Source: an uncultured Flavobacteriaceae bacterium
GTDB taxonomy: Bacteria; Bacteroidota; Bacteroidia; Flavobacteriales; Flavobacteriaceae
Assembly: GCA_947493175.1 (NCBI GenBank)
Contig: CANLQD010000001.1
Span: forward strand, 964,748-1,028,747
Length of the DNA: 64,000 bases
Direction: 5' to 3'
A model generated the notes under the pieces. That model worked only from the letters and a program-made list of their open reading frames with translations, was not told where the DNA came from and made no database searches. Shown piece by piece: positions 17,555 through 26,637 of the stretch; positions within the stretch are counted from its first letter, which is position 1; each line of letters opens with the position of its first letter. The translations under genes were made by a program, and so were the position numbers.

Positions 17555-17924
17555 ATGAAAAGTCATATTTCAATATTTGAAATTTCGGCAACAGAAATTT
17601 CAAGAGCAGTCGATTTTTATCAAGCAATTTTGAACATTGACATTGAAACAATGGATATGCCAGAAATGCAAATGGACATATTCCCATACGAAGGACAAAT
17701 GGTTACGGGGGTCATTATCAAAGGTGAGGGATACACACCTTCCGCTGATGGGATGACCATTTATCCGAATGGAACGGACAACCTTCAAAGTATTCTTGGA
17801 TAAAGTCGAGGAAAAAGGTGGAAGAATCATTGTTCCAAAAACACTTCATGCAGATGAAAGTGGATATTTCGGAATATTTCTTGATTCTGAAGGCAATAAA
17901 ATGGGTCCGCATTCCTCAGACTAA
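17555..17924 (+). pseudogene. VOC (glyoxalase-like) gene with frameshift
   Basis: From ATG 17555: ISIFEISATEISRAVDFYQAIL, then a middle with QMDIFPYEGQMVTGVIIKGEG. These are the first beta-alpha unit and following strands of a VOC protein. The frame stops at 17801-17803 after SILG. One frame over, the sequence continues DKVEEKGGRIIVPKTLHADE and ends SGYFGIFLDSEGNKMGPHSSD, the expected second half, stopping at 17922-17924. One extra G at about 17799 explains it. VOC proteins include glyoxalases, dioxygenases and resistance proteins; no substrate can be named. Confidence 0.8.
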
Positions 17925-18003
17925 ATAAGGTGGAGAAAAACAACATACAACAAAACATTCTATGGAAAGCTTAGTTTCAGTTCCTTAAAACGAAATTTTT
18001 TGA

Positions 18004-18111
18004 GACCATATTTTTCAGAAAACTAGAAAGCATGCTTCGGATACTATTAAAGTGGCGGACGGTACTGAAAACGATCCCAACGCTAAATCTGCCTTTTTAC
18101 ATCTTGCTTAA
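18004..18111 (+). pseudogene. C-terminal remnant of an unidentified gene
   Basis: An open stretch of 35 codons with no start reads ...RKHASDTIKVADGTENDP and NAKSAFLHLA before TAA at 18109. It is protein-like but too short to place. It continues the run of broken genes on this strand. Could be chance. Confidence 0.3.
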
Positions 18112-18136
18112 AAGTTTAATCTCTTTACTACAAATC

Positions 18137-18166
18137 ATAAAGCCAAGGATTTCTCCTTGGCTTTAT
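18137..18166. terminator. Bidirectional hairpin terminator
   Basis: A 13-bp stem, ATAAAGCCAAGGA / TCCTTGGCTTTAT, with loop TTTC lies between the decayed plus-strand genes and the convergent doxX-like gene. Confidence 0.75.
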
Positions 18167-18212
18167 CAATTACTCAACCTAGTTGGTATTCGTACATATA
18201 TGGTTCATGTTC

Positions 18213-18593
18213 TTACCTTTTCACTTCGTTTACCGCTAGGCCACTCAAGGTGGTCAACAGCGCGATATGGATCATGATGTTCAACCAGTTTCCACTAGGA
18301 ATGTGTACTAGAACCAGGGCCATTAGCATGGTAAAAGCTAAAAAAGCATAAGCATATACCAACTTACGGTTTACCAGCACTAGAATTCCCGCAATAAGTT
18401 CAAAAGCTGCCAATGTCGCACCTACCACATAGGTGCCAGAATCCCCTAGGAAGGCTAGTCCGTTGGCCTTTAAAAAATCTGCCATATTTTGTAGACCCAC
18501 ACCTCCTAAAAATCCTTCAAAAAATTTCTCTAAACCTCCCCATACAAAGAGAAGACCAAATCCTATTCTAATAATTAAGTTACCTAGTTTCAT
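18213..18593 (-). CDS. DoxX family membrane protein
   Basis: A 126-residue protein with four hydrophobic helices: LIIRIGFGLLFVWGGLEKFF, TYVVGATLAAFELIAGILVLV, LVYAYAFLAFTMLMALVLVHI and WLNIMIHIALLTTLSGLAV. The opening R-I-x-x-G-x-x-F-x-x-x-G-x-x-K is the DoxX signature. The family are small inner-membrane proteins, some linked to quinone or thiol redox and surface detoxification. It is a monocistronic gene convergent with the decayed cluster. It stands near the GAPDH and thioredoxin-reductase genes, but on the other strand. Confidence 0.88.
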   Translation of the reverse strand: MKLGNLIIRIGFGLLFVWGGLEKFFEGFLGGVGLQNMADFLKANGLAFLGDSGTYVVGATLAAFELIAGILVLVNRKLVYAYAFLAFTMLMALVLVHIPSGNWLNIMIHIALLTTLSGLAVNEVKR

Positions 18594-18925
18594 GATATAT
18601 TATTTTTATGATTATTAATGGTACAAATGTAGGTTGGGACTAAAGCTTCTGAAATGCATCTATTTCCTGAAATATTGTACATTTTTCTAAAAGGGTATAC
18701 ATACAGTTGGGAGCATACCTTACTTATAATATGCTTGGAGCGTACCCCTTAATTTGAACTGCTATGTGATAGGTTATCCGAACTTCATGGCGACCTTAAT
18801 ATGGTGTTACCTATTCATGAAGGGAAAAATGGATAAGCTTTTGGGAAAAGCCCCCATTTTTCAAGGTCATGCTTACAGGTACCTTTGCATCATCATTAAA
18901 ACAAGTAATATAACAACCTATAAAA
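18594..18925. other. Intergenic region between divergent doxX-like and GAPDH genes
   Basis: About 330 bases with promoters expected for both sides. There are short near-repeats at 18694-18755 (GGGTATACATACAGTTGGGAGCATACC and GGAGCGTACCCC-type) that could be regulator sites, but no clear operator. Confidence 0.35.
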
Positions 18926-19018
18926 ATGAAATCAACTGAAGTAGCCTATCAATATACATCTGATATCCTATTTCTAACAGATGCCGAAATTTTAACCAAA
19001 GCTTTTACCAAAGCATAA
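18926..19018 (+). CDS. Possible 30-residue leader peptide
   Basis: An ATG-to-TAA frame of 30 codons, beginning MKSTEVAYQYTSDIL and ending LTKAFTKA, stops 19 bases before the GAPDH start. The composition is protein-like. It may be a translated leader, a remnant of a lost gene, or chance. Confidence 0.25.
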   Translation: MKSTEVAYQYTSDILFLTDAEILTKAFTKA

Positions 19019-19037
19019 TGCTAAAAAAACAGAACAA

Positions 19038-20036
19038 ATGAAAATCGCAATCAATGGAATGGGCCGTATCGGAAGAGCTGCCCTTAAAGTAATCATAGAA
19101 ACAGAAGAATTGAATGTTGTAGCCGTAAACGATATTGTTGCTATAGACAATATTGCCTACCTACTTAACTATGATACGGTGTACGGAAAGTACGAACATA
19201 AAGTTACCCATGATGAGAACCACCTGATTATAGGTGACAGGAAAATACCGTATTCCCAAGAACGGGATCCTGAAAAACTACCTTGGAAAAAATACGATGT
19301 TGAATTGGTCATAGAAAGCACAGGACTCTTCACTTTGCAGGAAGATGCCGAAAAACACCTGAGGGCGGGTGCCAAAACGGTGGTTATTTCCGCTCCCACA
19401 AAAAGTACGGATACTCCGACAGTCGTGCATGGTGTTAATTCAAAAGATGGGAACACTTCCGTATTTTCATGTGCAAGCTGTACCACAAACAATATTAGCC
19501 CGATTGTAGAGATATTAGGTCGGCGAATCGGTGTCAAAAAGGCCATAATGACTACGGTACATGCCTACACGGCTTCGCAAACAACCGTTGATGGCCCCTC
19601 CAAAAAGAATTTTAGAATGGGAAGGGCGGGTGCAGCCAATATAGTGCCCACTACTACAGGTGCCGCCATCGCAACGACGAAGGCCTTGCCGGAATACGCC
19701 GGGCGTTTTGATGGTGTAGCCATAAGAGTACCCATTCCCGTAGGTTCACTTTCAGATATGACATTCGTATTGGACAGGGTCACTACAGTAGATGAAGTGA
19801 ATACCATACTCAAAGAGGAAGCCCAAACGACACGTTATGCCAAGGTGTTGGACACTACCGACGAACCCATTGTTTCATCGGACATTGTAAAGAGTTCGTT
19901 TGCCTCTACCGTAGATTTGGGAATGACCCGTATTGTTGATGGAGATTTGTTAAAGGTCATGACCTGGTACGATAACGAATGGGGGTTTACCAACCAAATG
20001 ATACGGCAGATCCAGGAGATTAAAAAAAACCAATAA
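19038..20036 (+). CDS. gap: Glyceraldehyde-3-phosphate dehydrogenase
   Basis: A 332-residue enzyme of full family length. It converts glyceraldehyde 3-phosphate, NAD and phosphate to 1,3-bisphosphoglycerate in the cytoplasm. It has the N-terminal Rossmann motif NGMGRIGRAA, VNDI after the second strand (an Asp favouring NAD), and the active-site FSCASCTTNNISP with its nucleophilic Cys near residue 149. Also present are the catalytic His in TTVHAYTASQ, the phosphate-binding RAGAANIVPTTTGAA and the final WYDNEWGFTNQ. The pairing with a redox fusion 26 bases downstream is unusual for glycolysis; GAPDH is very sensitive to thiol oxidation, so the two may be co-expressed under oxidative stress (inference). 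Confidence 0.96.
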   Translation: MKIAINGMGRIGRAALKVIIETEELNVVAVNDIVAIDNIAYLLNYDTVYGKYEHKVTHDENHLIIGDRKIPYSQERDPEKLPWKKYDVELVIESTGLFTLQEDAEKHLRAGAKTVVISAPTKSTDTPTVVHGVNSKDGNTSVFSCASCTTNNISPIVEILGRRIGVKKAIMTTVHAYTASQTTVDGPSKKNFRMGRAGAANIVPTTTGAAIATTKALPEYAGRFDGVAIRVPIPVGSLSDMTFVLDRVTTVDEVNTILKEEAQTTRYAKVLDTTDEPIVSSDIVKSSFASTVDLGMTRIVDGDLLKVMTWYDNEWGFTNQMIRQIQEIKKNQ

Positions 20037-20062
20037 TTTCACAAGCGTAACTATTAACTCTT

Positions 20063-21472
20063 ATGACAACCTTAAAACTATACGGAGCAGACTGGTGTCC
20101 AGATTGCAGAAGGGCAAAAACTTATTTAAAGGAAAAAAATATTGATTTCGAGTTCATCGATGTAGATTTAGACGAGGGTGCCACGGCCCTCGTAGAAAAA
20201 ATCAATAACGGAAAGCGAATCATACCTACTATCATTTCAAATGGTAAAACATTTACAAACCCCGACAATGCAACGCTTGCCGATGTGTTGGGAATCAATA
20301 AAGCAGGAGTCGTGCAACTCTATGGAGCCGATTGGTGCCCTGATTGCAAACGCGCCAAAAGTTACTTAAAAGATAACGATATCAACTTTCAATACATCGA
20401 TATCGATTCCAACGAATGGGCGATTTCAAAAATCGAAAAAATCAACAATGGCAAGCGCATCATTCCGACCATACTAATAGACGGCAAACCGTATTCCAAC
20501 CCTGATAATGCTACACTGAAAGAAGTATTGCAAATAGATGCGAGGCAAGAGCACAAAGTGTACGATACCATTATCATAGGTGGTGGTGCGGCCGGACTAA
20601 CAACTGCTATTTACGCACAACGAGATCGGTTCGATAGTATCATCTTGGAGAAAAAGACAATCGGGGGCAATGCGTTTTTAACCGAGAAGATTGAAAACTA
20701 TCCTGGCTTTACCAATATTTCCGGTCCGGCCCTAATGGATAAAATGGAAGCTCAGGCCAGAACCTATGGTGCTGAAATCGCCACGGGAATAGATGTGCGG
20801 TCCATAGCGAAAAAAAACAATCGGTTTTTGGTTCATTCCGGCACCGAAACTTTTATCGGTAGAAGTATTGTAGCTGCCACAGGTTCTACCTATAGACGCC
20901 TTCATATTCCGGGCGAGGAGGCGCTTATTGGATCAGGGGTTCATTTCTGCGCCACCTGTGATGGGGCTTTCTATAGGGACAAGACCGTTATAGTAGTTGG
21001 CGGGGGAAACAGTGCCTTGGAAGAAGGTATCTTTCTGTCCGGTTTTGTCAAAAAGATAAAAATCGTGAATCGCTCAAAAGAATTTTCGGCATCCCCTGTT
21101 TATACCGAGAAATTACCCGGAATGGAAAAGGTAGAAACCTTTATGAACAAAACCGCCTTGGAATTTGTAGCTGACGAAAACGGAGCCTTCAAAGGACTCA
21201 AAGTGAAGGATAACGATACGGGTAATGAAGAACTTATCGAAGGCGATGGCAGTTTTATATTCATTGGGCTTATCCCCAACAGTGCTATTTTCAAAGGGGT
21301 AATCGACCTTAATGAAAATGGCTTTATTACGACCAAAGGATTGGCACAGACCTCTGCAGAGGGTATTTTTGCCGCAGGGGACGTCCGGGAAGGAGCAATT
21401 GCCCAAGTTGCTGCAGCTACAGGGGAAGGTGTTTTAGCAAGCTACGGCTTAAGGGATTATTTGAAAGACTAA
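20063..21472 (+). CDS. Glutaredoxin-glutaredoxin-thioredoxin reductase fusion
   Basis: 469 residues in three parts. Residues 1-80 and 83-160 are two glutaredoxin/NrdH-like modules with active sites Cys12/Cys15 and Cys92/Cys95 (GADWCPDC in both) and the cis-Pro loop KRIIPTI. They share most residues and an 80-residue period, so they arose by duplication. Residues 167-469 are a thioredoxin reductase: FAD site GGGAAGLT (173-180), redox pair Cys296/Cys299 (CATC), NADPH site VGGGNSALEEG (312-322) and FAD-binding AGDVREGAIAQ (438-448). Normal reductases are about 310-320 residues. The protein would pass NADPH electrons to its own tethered redoxins. It is 26 bases after gap, probably one transcript. 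Confidence 0.92.
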   Translation: MTTLKLYGADWCPDCRRAKTYLKEKNIDFEFIDVDLDEGATALVEKINNGKRIIPTIISNGKTFTNPDNATLADVLGINKAGVVQLYGADWCPDCKRAKSYLKDNDINFQYIDIDSNEWAISKIEKINNGKRIIPTILIDGKPYSNPDNATLKEVLQIDARQEHKVYDTIIIGGGAAGLTTAIYAQRDRFDSIILEKKTIGGNAFLTEKIENYPGFTNISGPALMDKMEAQARTYGAEIATGIDVRSIAKKNNRFLVHSGTETFIGRSIVAATGSTYRRLHIPGEEALIGSGVHFCATCDGAFYRDKTVIVVGGGNSALEEGIFLSGFVKKIKIVNRSKEFSASPVYTEKLPGMEKVETFMNKTALEFVADENGAFKGLKVKDNDTGNEELIEGDGSFIFIGLIPNSAIFKGVIDLNENGFITTKGLAQTSAEGIFAAGDVREGAIAQVAAATGEGVLASYGLRDYLKD

Positions 21473-21526
21473 GATATGAGGGTAATCTATCGCGATCAAG
21501 ATAGTTCTGTTCGACAATAGAGCCAA

Positions 21527-22135
21527 TTATTCATAGACCCGTATAATTTTTCCCCTTACTTTTCCCTCGACACTTTTTACATAGGCACGAATTGCTTTGG
21601 TCATTGGAACAGGATTATGGCCTGGAAAATAATCCTTATACTTTTCATAGGCATCTTCCACCATTCCCAAGGAGACTACGTTGACCCGGATTTCATTTTC
21701 GACCTCAAGGTCTACCGCCCTTACGAAACTATGTATCCCACCATTGACCATTGCCGCGCTGGTCGTTTGAACAACAGGCTCATCGGCTAAAATCCCGGTA
21801 GAAAGTGTGATGCTGCCCTTATCGTTCAAATAGTCCTTTCCGATGCGTACCAAATTTGCCTGGCCCATTAGTTTGCTTTTCAGGCCAACCCAATAGTCTT
21901 CTTCGCTTAAACTATTAAAAGGGCCCCATTTAGCCTCTCCCGCAATACAGATAATAGCATCTACTTTGCCGATACTTTTGAACATAGATCTAATGGAGTT
22001 GCTATCGGAAATATCTACCAACACATCACCGCTCTTGCGCCCTGCAATCAAGACCGTATGCTTCTCCTTAAAATAATTTGAAACTTTTTTACCGATGGTG
22101 CCTCGGCCCCCTATGATGATGATTTTCATGCCCAT
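21527..22135 (-). CDS. Short-chain dehydrogenase/reductase
   Basis: A 202-residue protein, short for the SDR family (about 250). It has the nucleotide-binding start KIIIIGGRGTIGKKV, an Asp-containing strand DVLVDISD, and IICIAGEAKWG in place of the usual NNAG. The expected Tyr-x-x-x-Lys catalytic pair is not evident: the region after the Ser strand reads GSITLSTGILADEPVVQTTSAAMVNGG. It may be a non-classical or inactive member. It could start at codon 1 or the ATG at codon 3. It is convergent with the reductase fusion. Confidence 0.78.
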   Translation of the reverse strand: MGMKIIIIGGRGTIGKKVSNYFKEKHTVLIAGRKSGDVLVDISDSNSIRSMFKSIGKVDAIICIAGEAKWGPFNSLSEEDYWVGLKSKLMGQANLVRIGKDYLNDKGSITLSTGILADEPVVQTTSAAMVNGGIHSFVRAVDLEVENEIRVNVVSLGMVEDAYEKYKDYFPGHNPVPMTKAIRAYVKSVEGKVRGKIIRVYE

Positions 22136-22255
22136 GTTATTTATAGATTAAAGGTAAAGAAAATGATTTGGGGAATTTCAAAAATGGATCAATCAACTCT
22201 TTGGGCAATGCCGTCGCTCGCTATGTCTCCTGTACGGGTAGAACGGACCCCTGCC

Positions 22256-22960
22256 CTACTGTTTGTCCAAAAATACCTGAACACTGCTTTTATAACTATC
22301 ACTGATGGGTATCTCAAGTTTGCCAATTTCCATATCCTGCTTGGTATAGGCGGTGACTTTTTCAAAATTTACGATATAGGAACGGTGTGTTTTAAGAAAT
22401 CGACCATCGAGCGACTCTTCAAAAGACTTTAAGCTTTGCTTTACCAAATGATCCTCCTCCCGGGTTACAATTTTAATGTAGTCTTTGACGCTTTCGACAT
22501 ATAAGATGTCACTGAAATAGATCTTTACTTGTTTTCTATCCTTACGAACAAAAAGATGGTCTGTTTTCTCGTCTTGATCAGTCGTGCTGGTCGGCGATTT
22601 CCCTTGTTGCAAAACCAAAAACTTTTCAATGGCCTTAAAAAAACGGGCAAAGGAAATAGGTTTTAAAAGATAGTCGACGGCATTCAATTCAAAACCGTCC
22701 AAAGCAAAATCGCGATAGGCCGTCGTAAAAATAACCTTGGGTTTTTGAATAAGGTTTTTAAAGAATTCCGTTCCCCTGAGCACAGGCATTTCTATATCTA
22801 AAAAAAGCAAATCTATCTGCTGGGTTTTCAACACTTTATGAGCTTCAATGGCACTGGCGCAGCTTGCGACAATCTCAAAATCATCTAATTGCGACAAGTG
22901 ATTTTTTATCAACCTTCTAGCCAAATCCTCATCATCTACGATCAAACAGGTATACTTCAT
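22256..22960 (-). CDS. LytTR response regulator
   Basis: 234 residues. The receiver covers residues 1-115, with Asp9/Asp10, phospho-acceptor Asp55 (LLFLDIEMP), a Thr in FTTAYRDFALDGF and Lys in YLLKPISF. The LytTR DNA-binding domain covers about 135-230 (VKIYFSDILYVESVKDYIKI, FLKTHRSYIVN). It is the cytoplasmic transcription factor of a two-component pair. Its ATG overlaps the kinase stop by four bases (ATGA), so the two are translationally coupled. Likely target: the divergent outer-membrane protein gene at 24220. Confidence 0.94.
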   Translation of the reverse strand: MKYTCLIVDDEDLARRLIKNHLSQLDDFEIVASCASAIEAHKVLKTQQIDLLFLDIEMPVLRGTEFFKNLIQKPKVIFTTAYRDFALDGFELNAVDYLLKPISFARFFKAIEKFLVLQQGKSPTSTTDQDEKTDHLFVRKDRKQVKIYFSDILYVESVKDYIKIVTREEDHLVKQSLKSFEESLDGRFLKTHRSYIVNFEKVTAYTKQDMEIGKLEIPISDSYKSSVQVFLDKQ

Positions 22961-24024
22961 TTTTGCGTTAGTTTTAAGACCACTTTATAGAAATCGTTTG
23001 TTTCGGTAAGCGTTAAATCATGTTCCTGTGGATATAGCAATTTCAATTGCTTTTGTACATTTTGTAACCCTAGGGCCCTGTCTTTATTTTTTCGTTGAAT
23101 CGAATTTACGGGCTTGGAATTCTTAATGGTAAACAACAGTTTCGAACCTTCCGATTTCAGTGAAATATGGATGGTAGCTTTTTTCAGCTCTTGGCTCACC
23201 CCGTGCTTGAACGCATTCTCAATAAAGGTGAGAAGGATTAGTGGAGCGATTTTTACATCTTCGGAAATGGTGTGGTCAAAATTCACCTCGACCCTATTAC
23301 CATATCGTACCTTTTCTAATTGGATAAAGTTTTCAATAAGCGTTATTTCTTTCTGTACCGGCACATAATCGGTATTGCATCGATACAGAATGTAATCTAA
23401 AATGTCAGAAAGACGTTCGATTACTTCGGGTGTCTTATCCGATTTTTCCAAAGCCAATGCGTACAGGTTGTTTAACGTATTGAATAAAAAATGAGGATTT
23501 AGCTGATTTTTTAAGGCGGAAAGCTCTGCTACTTTTTTCTGCTCGTTGAGCTTCAAAAAGCGTTGTTGGTTTTTGTAGAACCGATACGTCAAAAGCAAGA
23601 CTGTGGGCGTAAGAAACAAGATACATTTACTCAAAAAAACAGGTAAATAGGTAAACCGTTTCCAAAGCGGTTCTACCGCATAACGTCTTTGGGCCTCATT
23701 TAAAGAGTCAAAATAGACCACATCGAAATATACGAACTTCACCAGTTGGTAGAGTGTAAATACGGCAAGCAACAAAACCAGTGCCCATAGGACAAAAAGG
23801 AACGTTCTTTTTCGGTCAAGAAATTTAGGAACCAATATATAGATAATGGTATAGGCCGTGATCATTTGTGCGATTACGATTATGCCATAATACTCAAAAA
23901 GATGCCTATAGCTCGCATAAAGACCGGTGTTGCTCACCGACAATACAAAATAGAGCAACACAATGCTCCAAAAGAGGAGGTGTCTTACAAAAGGATGGTT
24001 CCAATAGGTTGTTAGTTTCTTCAT
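22957..24024 (-). CDS. LytS-type sensor histidine kinase
   Basis: 355 residues. Four membrane helices over residues 12-150 form a sensor with hardly any extracytoplasmic domain. The His_kinase domain of the LytS/YehU class has His178 in LKNQLNPHFLFNTLNNLYAL, followed by an HATPase with N-box LLTFIENAFKHG and the G-box ALGLQNVQKQL. It phosphorylates the LytTR regulator that overlaps it. The signal is unknown. Divergent from the outer-membrane barrel gene. Confidence 0.93.
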   Translation of the reverse strand: MKKLTTYWNHPFVRHLLFWSIVLLYFVLSVSNTGLYASYRHLFEYYGIIVIAQMITAYTIIYILVPKFLDRKRTFLFVLWALVLLLAVFTLYQLVKFVYFDVVYFDSLNEAQRRYAVEPLWKRFTYLPVFLSKCILFLTPTVLLLTYRFYKNQQRFLKLNEQKKVAELSALKNQLNPHFLFNTLNNLYALALEKSDKTPEVIERLSDILDYILYRCNTDYVPVQKEITLIENFIQLEKVRYGNRVEVNFDHTISEDVKIAPLILLTFIENAFKHGVSQELKKATIHISLKSEGSKLLFTIKNSKPVNSIQRKNKDRALGLQNVQKQLKLLYPQEHDLTLTETNDFYKVVLKLTQK

Positions 24025-24219
24025 ACCAGATCATTCAAAAATAGCCTTAATAAAGCAATTCCATAATCATTGTCGACGGGTCGGGAATTTCGGTCTGTAA
24101 AAAGGTGAAAATGGGCTATGAAAGCCTATATGCCATTCCGCAGACCTTCAACGCCCATCGGTCTACTTTTCTGAGAACGATTGGCATTCACAGCTACTTT
24201 CGGAAAAAATTATGACACC

Positions 24220-26610
24220 ATGATATCGTTTAACAAACCATTCCCTTTACTATTTATGTGCCTTTTGATGATATCCTTGCACAGCAGCGCACAACGAATA
24301 GAAGCCATTACAGGTAAAATCATCAATGCGAAAAAGGAAGCCTTATTGGGGAATGCCCTGATACTCTCGCCAACAGATTCCAGTATCGTAAAAGGAACCA
24401 GCTTTTTTGAGGGCGATTTTGAATTGCGAAACGTAAACCAAGAAAAAGTACTTCTCAAATTTACCTCGCTAGCGTTTCAAGACACATTTTTGACCATTTT
24501 TTATGAGGGTAAAGCCGATGTCGATCTTGGAACCATCGTAGTATCGGAAGCCGAAAATCAACTGGAAGAAGTGGTGCTCGTGGCCAACATTCCCCTGTTT
24601 GAAACAAAAACCGACGGTACAATGCAGGTGAATGTTGAAAATACCATACTGGCTACAAGTAATTCGGTGGAAGAAATTCTTTCAAGATCTCCCAACCTTA
24701 TTGTAAATGATGAAGGTATTTCGGTCTTTGGAAAAGGAGAGGCCATCATTTATCTCAACGGTCAAAGAATCTTGGACGATCAACTTGCCAACATTCAAGC
24801 TTCGGAAATTCAGCATATCGAGATTATTTCGAATCCTTCGGCAAAATATGATGCCGAGGGCCGAGCGGTCATCCACATTGTAACTTCAAAAACGGCTGCA
24901 GAAGGGGTAAAGGGATTATTGAATCAGAACGTAACGGTATCCGATTTTGCTCCGGTAGGGGCGAATACCAATCTCAGTCTCGATTATCGCAAAGGCGCCA
25001 TATCGGCCGTGGCGAATTATGGCTTGCAATTGGGTGTTCATCGTTTTATTTTGAACACCACCCGAAACAGATCCATGGAAGGGGACTTGTTTAATTCCGA
25101 TATCACCACCGATTGGCGGCAAAAACGAAAATACTTTGCAAATACTGGCTTAGGGGTTCAATATAATTTTAATAAAGATCACTACCTCTCCGTGGCATAC
25201 AATGGCCTAACCAATGACTTGGGCGGCACAGAGTCGAGTAATAACGAGATTGTCCTAAATGGGGTTACAGAGCAGTTTGAAAGTGTCGTAAACAAGGATG
25301 ATCGCACCACACAAGATTCCTTTACCTTCAATTACAGACAATCATTAGACACTCTTGGCACCTCACTTTATATGGGTGGCCAGTACTCCTTCTATAAGGC
25401 GTTGATCGATGATGTTATTGAAGAAGAATCGGTACAGGGCAACCAGATCTCCAACAGGATATTGAAAAATACGGTGAACCGGGAAATACCGATAGTAAGT
25501 GTACAAGTTGATTACGTGAAGGCTTTTAATCTAAAGGAACAACTAGAAATGGGTGTTAAATTTGGAGGCGTTAGCAACAAGTCTAACTCAGCGTTCTTAG
25601 TCGCTACCAATGGCGGGGAATTCGTATTCGACCAAGACTTGTCCCGAGATTTTGCCTATAATGAGCAGATTTATGCCGGGTATCTAAACTACAACAAACA
25701 AGCCTCTCAAAATTTCAATTACAATATCGGCCTAAGAACCGAACTTACCCGTTATGATCTGGCCACAAGCTCCACAGCACCACTTATTGAGAATGAATAT
25801 TTTAATCTATTCCCAAATGCCTCGGTGGGGATAACCTTAAATGAAACCAAATCGTTGTTCGTTTCCTACGCTTCGAGGATTGCAAGGCCGCGATATGAAT
25901 CGTTAAACCCGTCTATTATCTATCAAGATGCTTTTACCTCTATCCAAGGAAACCCAAACATTGTTCCTGAAAAAATCCATGCTTTTGAAATAGGCGCCAA
26001 CCTTGACAAAATACATCTGAAAGCAGGTTATAATTATACTATTGATCCCATTATCGGCGGTGCCGTACAGGGAGAAAATCCGAAGAACTACATTCTACAA
26101 CGCTTAAATGCAAAACGGGGCCATGATTACTTTGCATCTGCCGTTTTACCCATAAACACGAATTGGTGGACCTCTACAAATACAATCACGATCAGTTATA
26201 ATAAACTGATCGATACCGAAGCCGCGGACTTTGGTTTTAAGAAGACAAGGCCCCAGGCTTATGTCTATACCAACAACAAGTTTACGGTTTTCAAGGAAGT
26301 GAAACTACAGGTACTGGCTTGGTACCTAAGCAATCGCTATGACGGTATCTATTTTCGGAAAAATCAGGCTGAAGTGACTCTTGGAATCGAGAAAAGTTTT
26401 TGGAATAGATCCTTAAAATTACAGCTAGTGGCAAACGATATTTTTCACACCAATAAACCAGATGGCAACTATCGATTAGGTGATACCAACATTCTATTCG
26501 ACCGGGTCTACAACACCCAAAACTTTCGATTTATTGCCACCTACAATTTTGGAAAACTGAAGAAGACGACCTACCAGGGACAAACAAAGGATACAAACGA
26601 CAGGCTTTAA
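24220..26610 (+). CDS. Outer-membrane beta-barrel protein, TonB-receptor-like
   Basis: I choose the ATG at 24220 (796 residues), because it begins a good signal peptide (KPFPLLFMCLLMISLHSSA); an upstream TTG at 24181 adds 13 unlikely residues. A carboxypeptidase-regulatory-like domain (ITGKIINAKKEALLGNALIL) is followed by a plug-like part (VEEILSRSPNLIVNDEGISV, GEAIIYLNGQRILDDQLANI) and a long barrel of the OMP_b-brl_3 type, common in Bacteroidota beside LytS/LytR pairs. The sequence ends in FIATYNFGKLKK plus a polar tail, which is unusual since the barrel normally ends at an aromatic residue. Role: transport or surface sensing, substrate unknown. Confidence 0.85.
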   Translation: MISFNKPFPLLFMCLLMISLHSSAQRIEAITGKIINAKKEALLGNALILSPTDSSIVKGTSFFEGDFELRNVNQEKVLLKFTSLAFQDTFLTIFYEGKADVDLGTIVVSEAENQLEEVVLVANIPLFETKTDGTMQVNVENTILATSNSVEEILSRSPNLIVNDEGISVFGKGEAIIYLNGQRILDDQLANIQASEIQHIEIISNPSAKYDAEGRAVIHIVTSKTAAEGVKGLLNQNVTVSDFAPVGANTNLSLDYRKGAISAVANYGLQLGVHRFILNTTRNRSMEGDLFNSDITTDWRQKRKYFANTGLGVQYNFNKDHYLSVAYNGLTNDLGGTESSNNEIVLNGVTEQFESVVNKDDRTTQDSFTFNYRQSLDTLGTSLYMGGQYSFYKALIDDVIEEESVQGNQISNRILKNTVNREIPIVSVQVDYVKAFNLKEQLEMGVKFGGVSNKSNSAFLVATNGGEFVFDQDLSRDFAYNEQIYAGYLNYNKQASQNFNYNIGLRTELTRYDLATSSTAPLIENEYFNLFPNASVGITLNETKSLFVSYASRIARPRYESLNPSIIYQDAFTSIQGNPNIVPEKIHAFEIGANLDKIHLKAGYNYTIDPIIGGAVQGENPKNYILQRLNAKRGHDYFASAVLPINTNWWTSTNTITISYNKLIDTEAADFGFKKTRPQAYVYTNNKFTVFKEVKLQVLAWYLSNRYDGIYFRKNQAEVTLGIEKSFWNRSLKLQLVANDIFHTNKPDGNYRLGDTNILFDRVYNTQNFRFIATYNFGKLKKTTYQGQTKDTNDRL

Positions 26611-26637
26611 ATAACAGCGCCTATTTTTTGTAGCATC

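Noticed and set aside
18754..18939. 61-codon frame upstream of the GAPDH gene
   Set aside because: The translation has no protein-like pattern, overlaps the better 18926 frame and shows no family motif.
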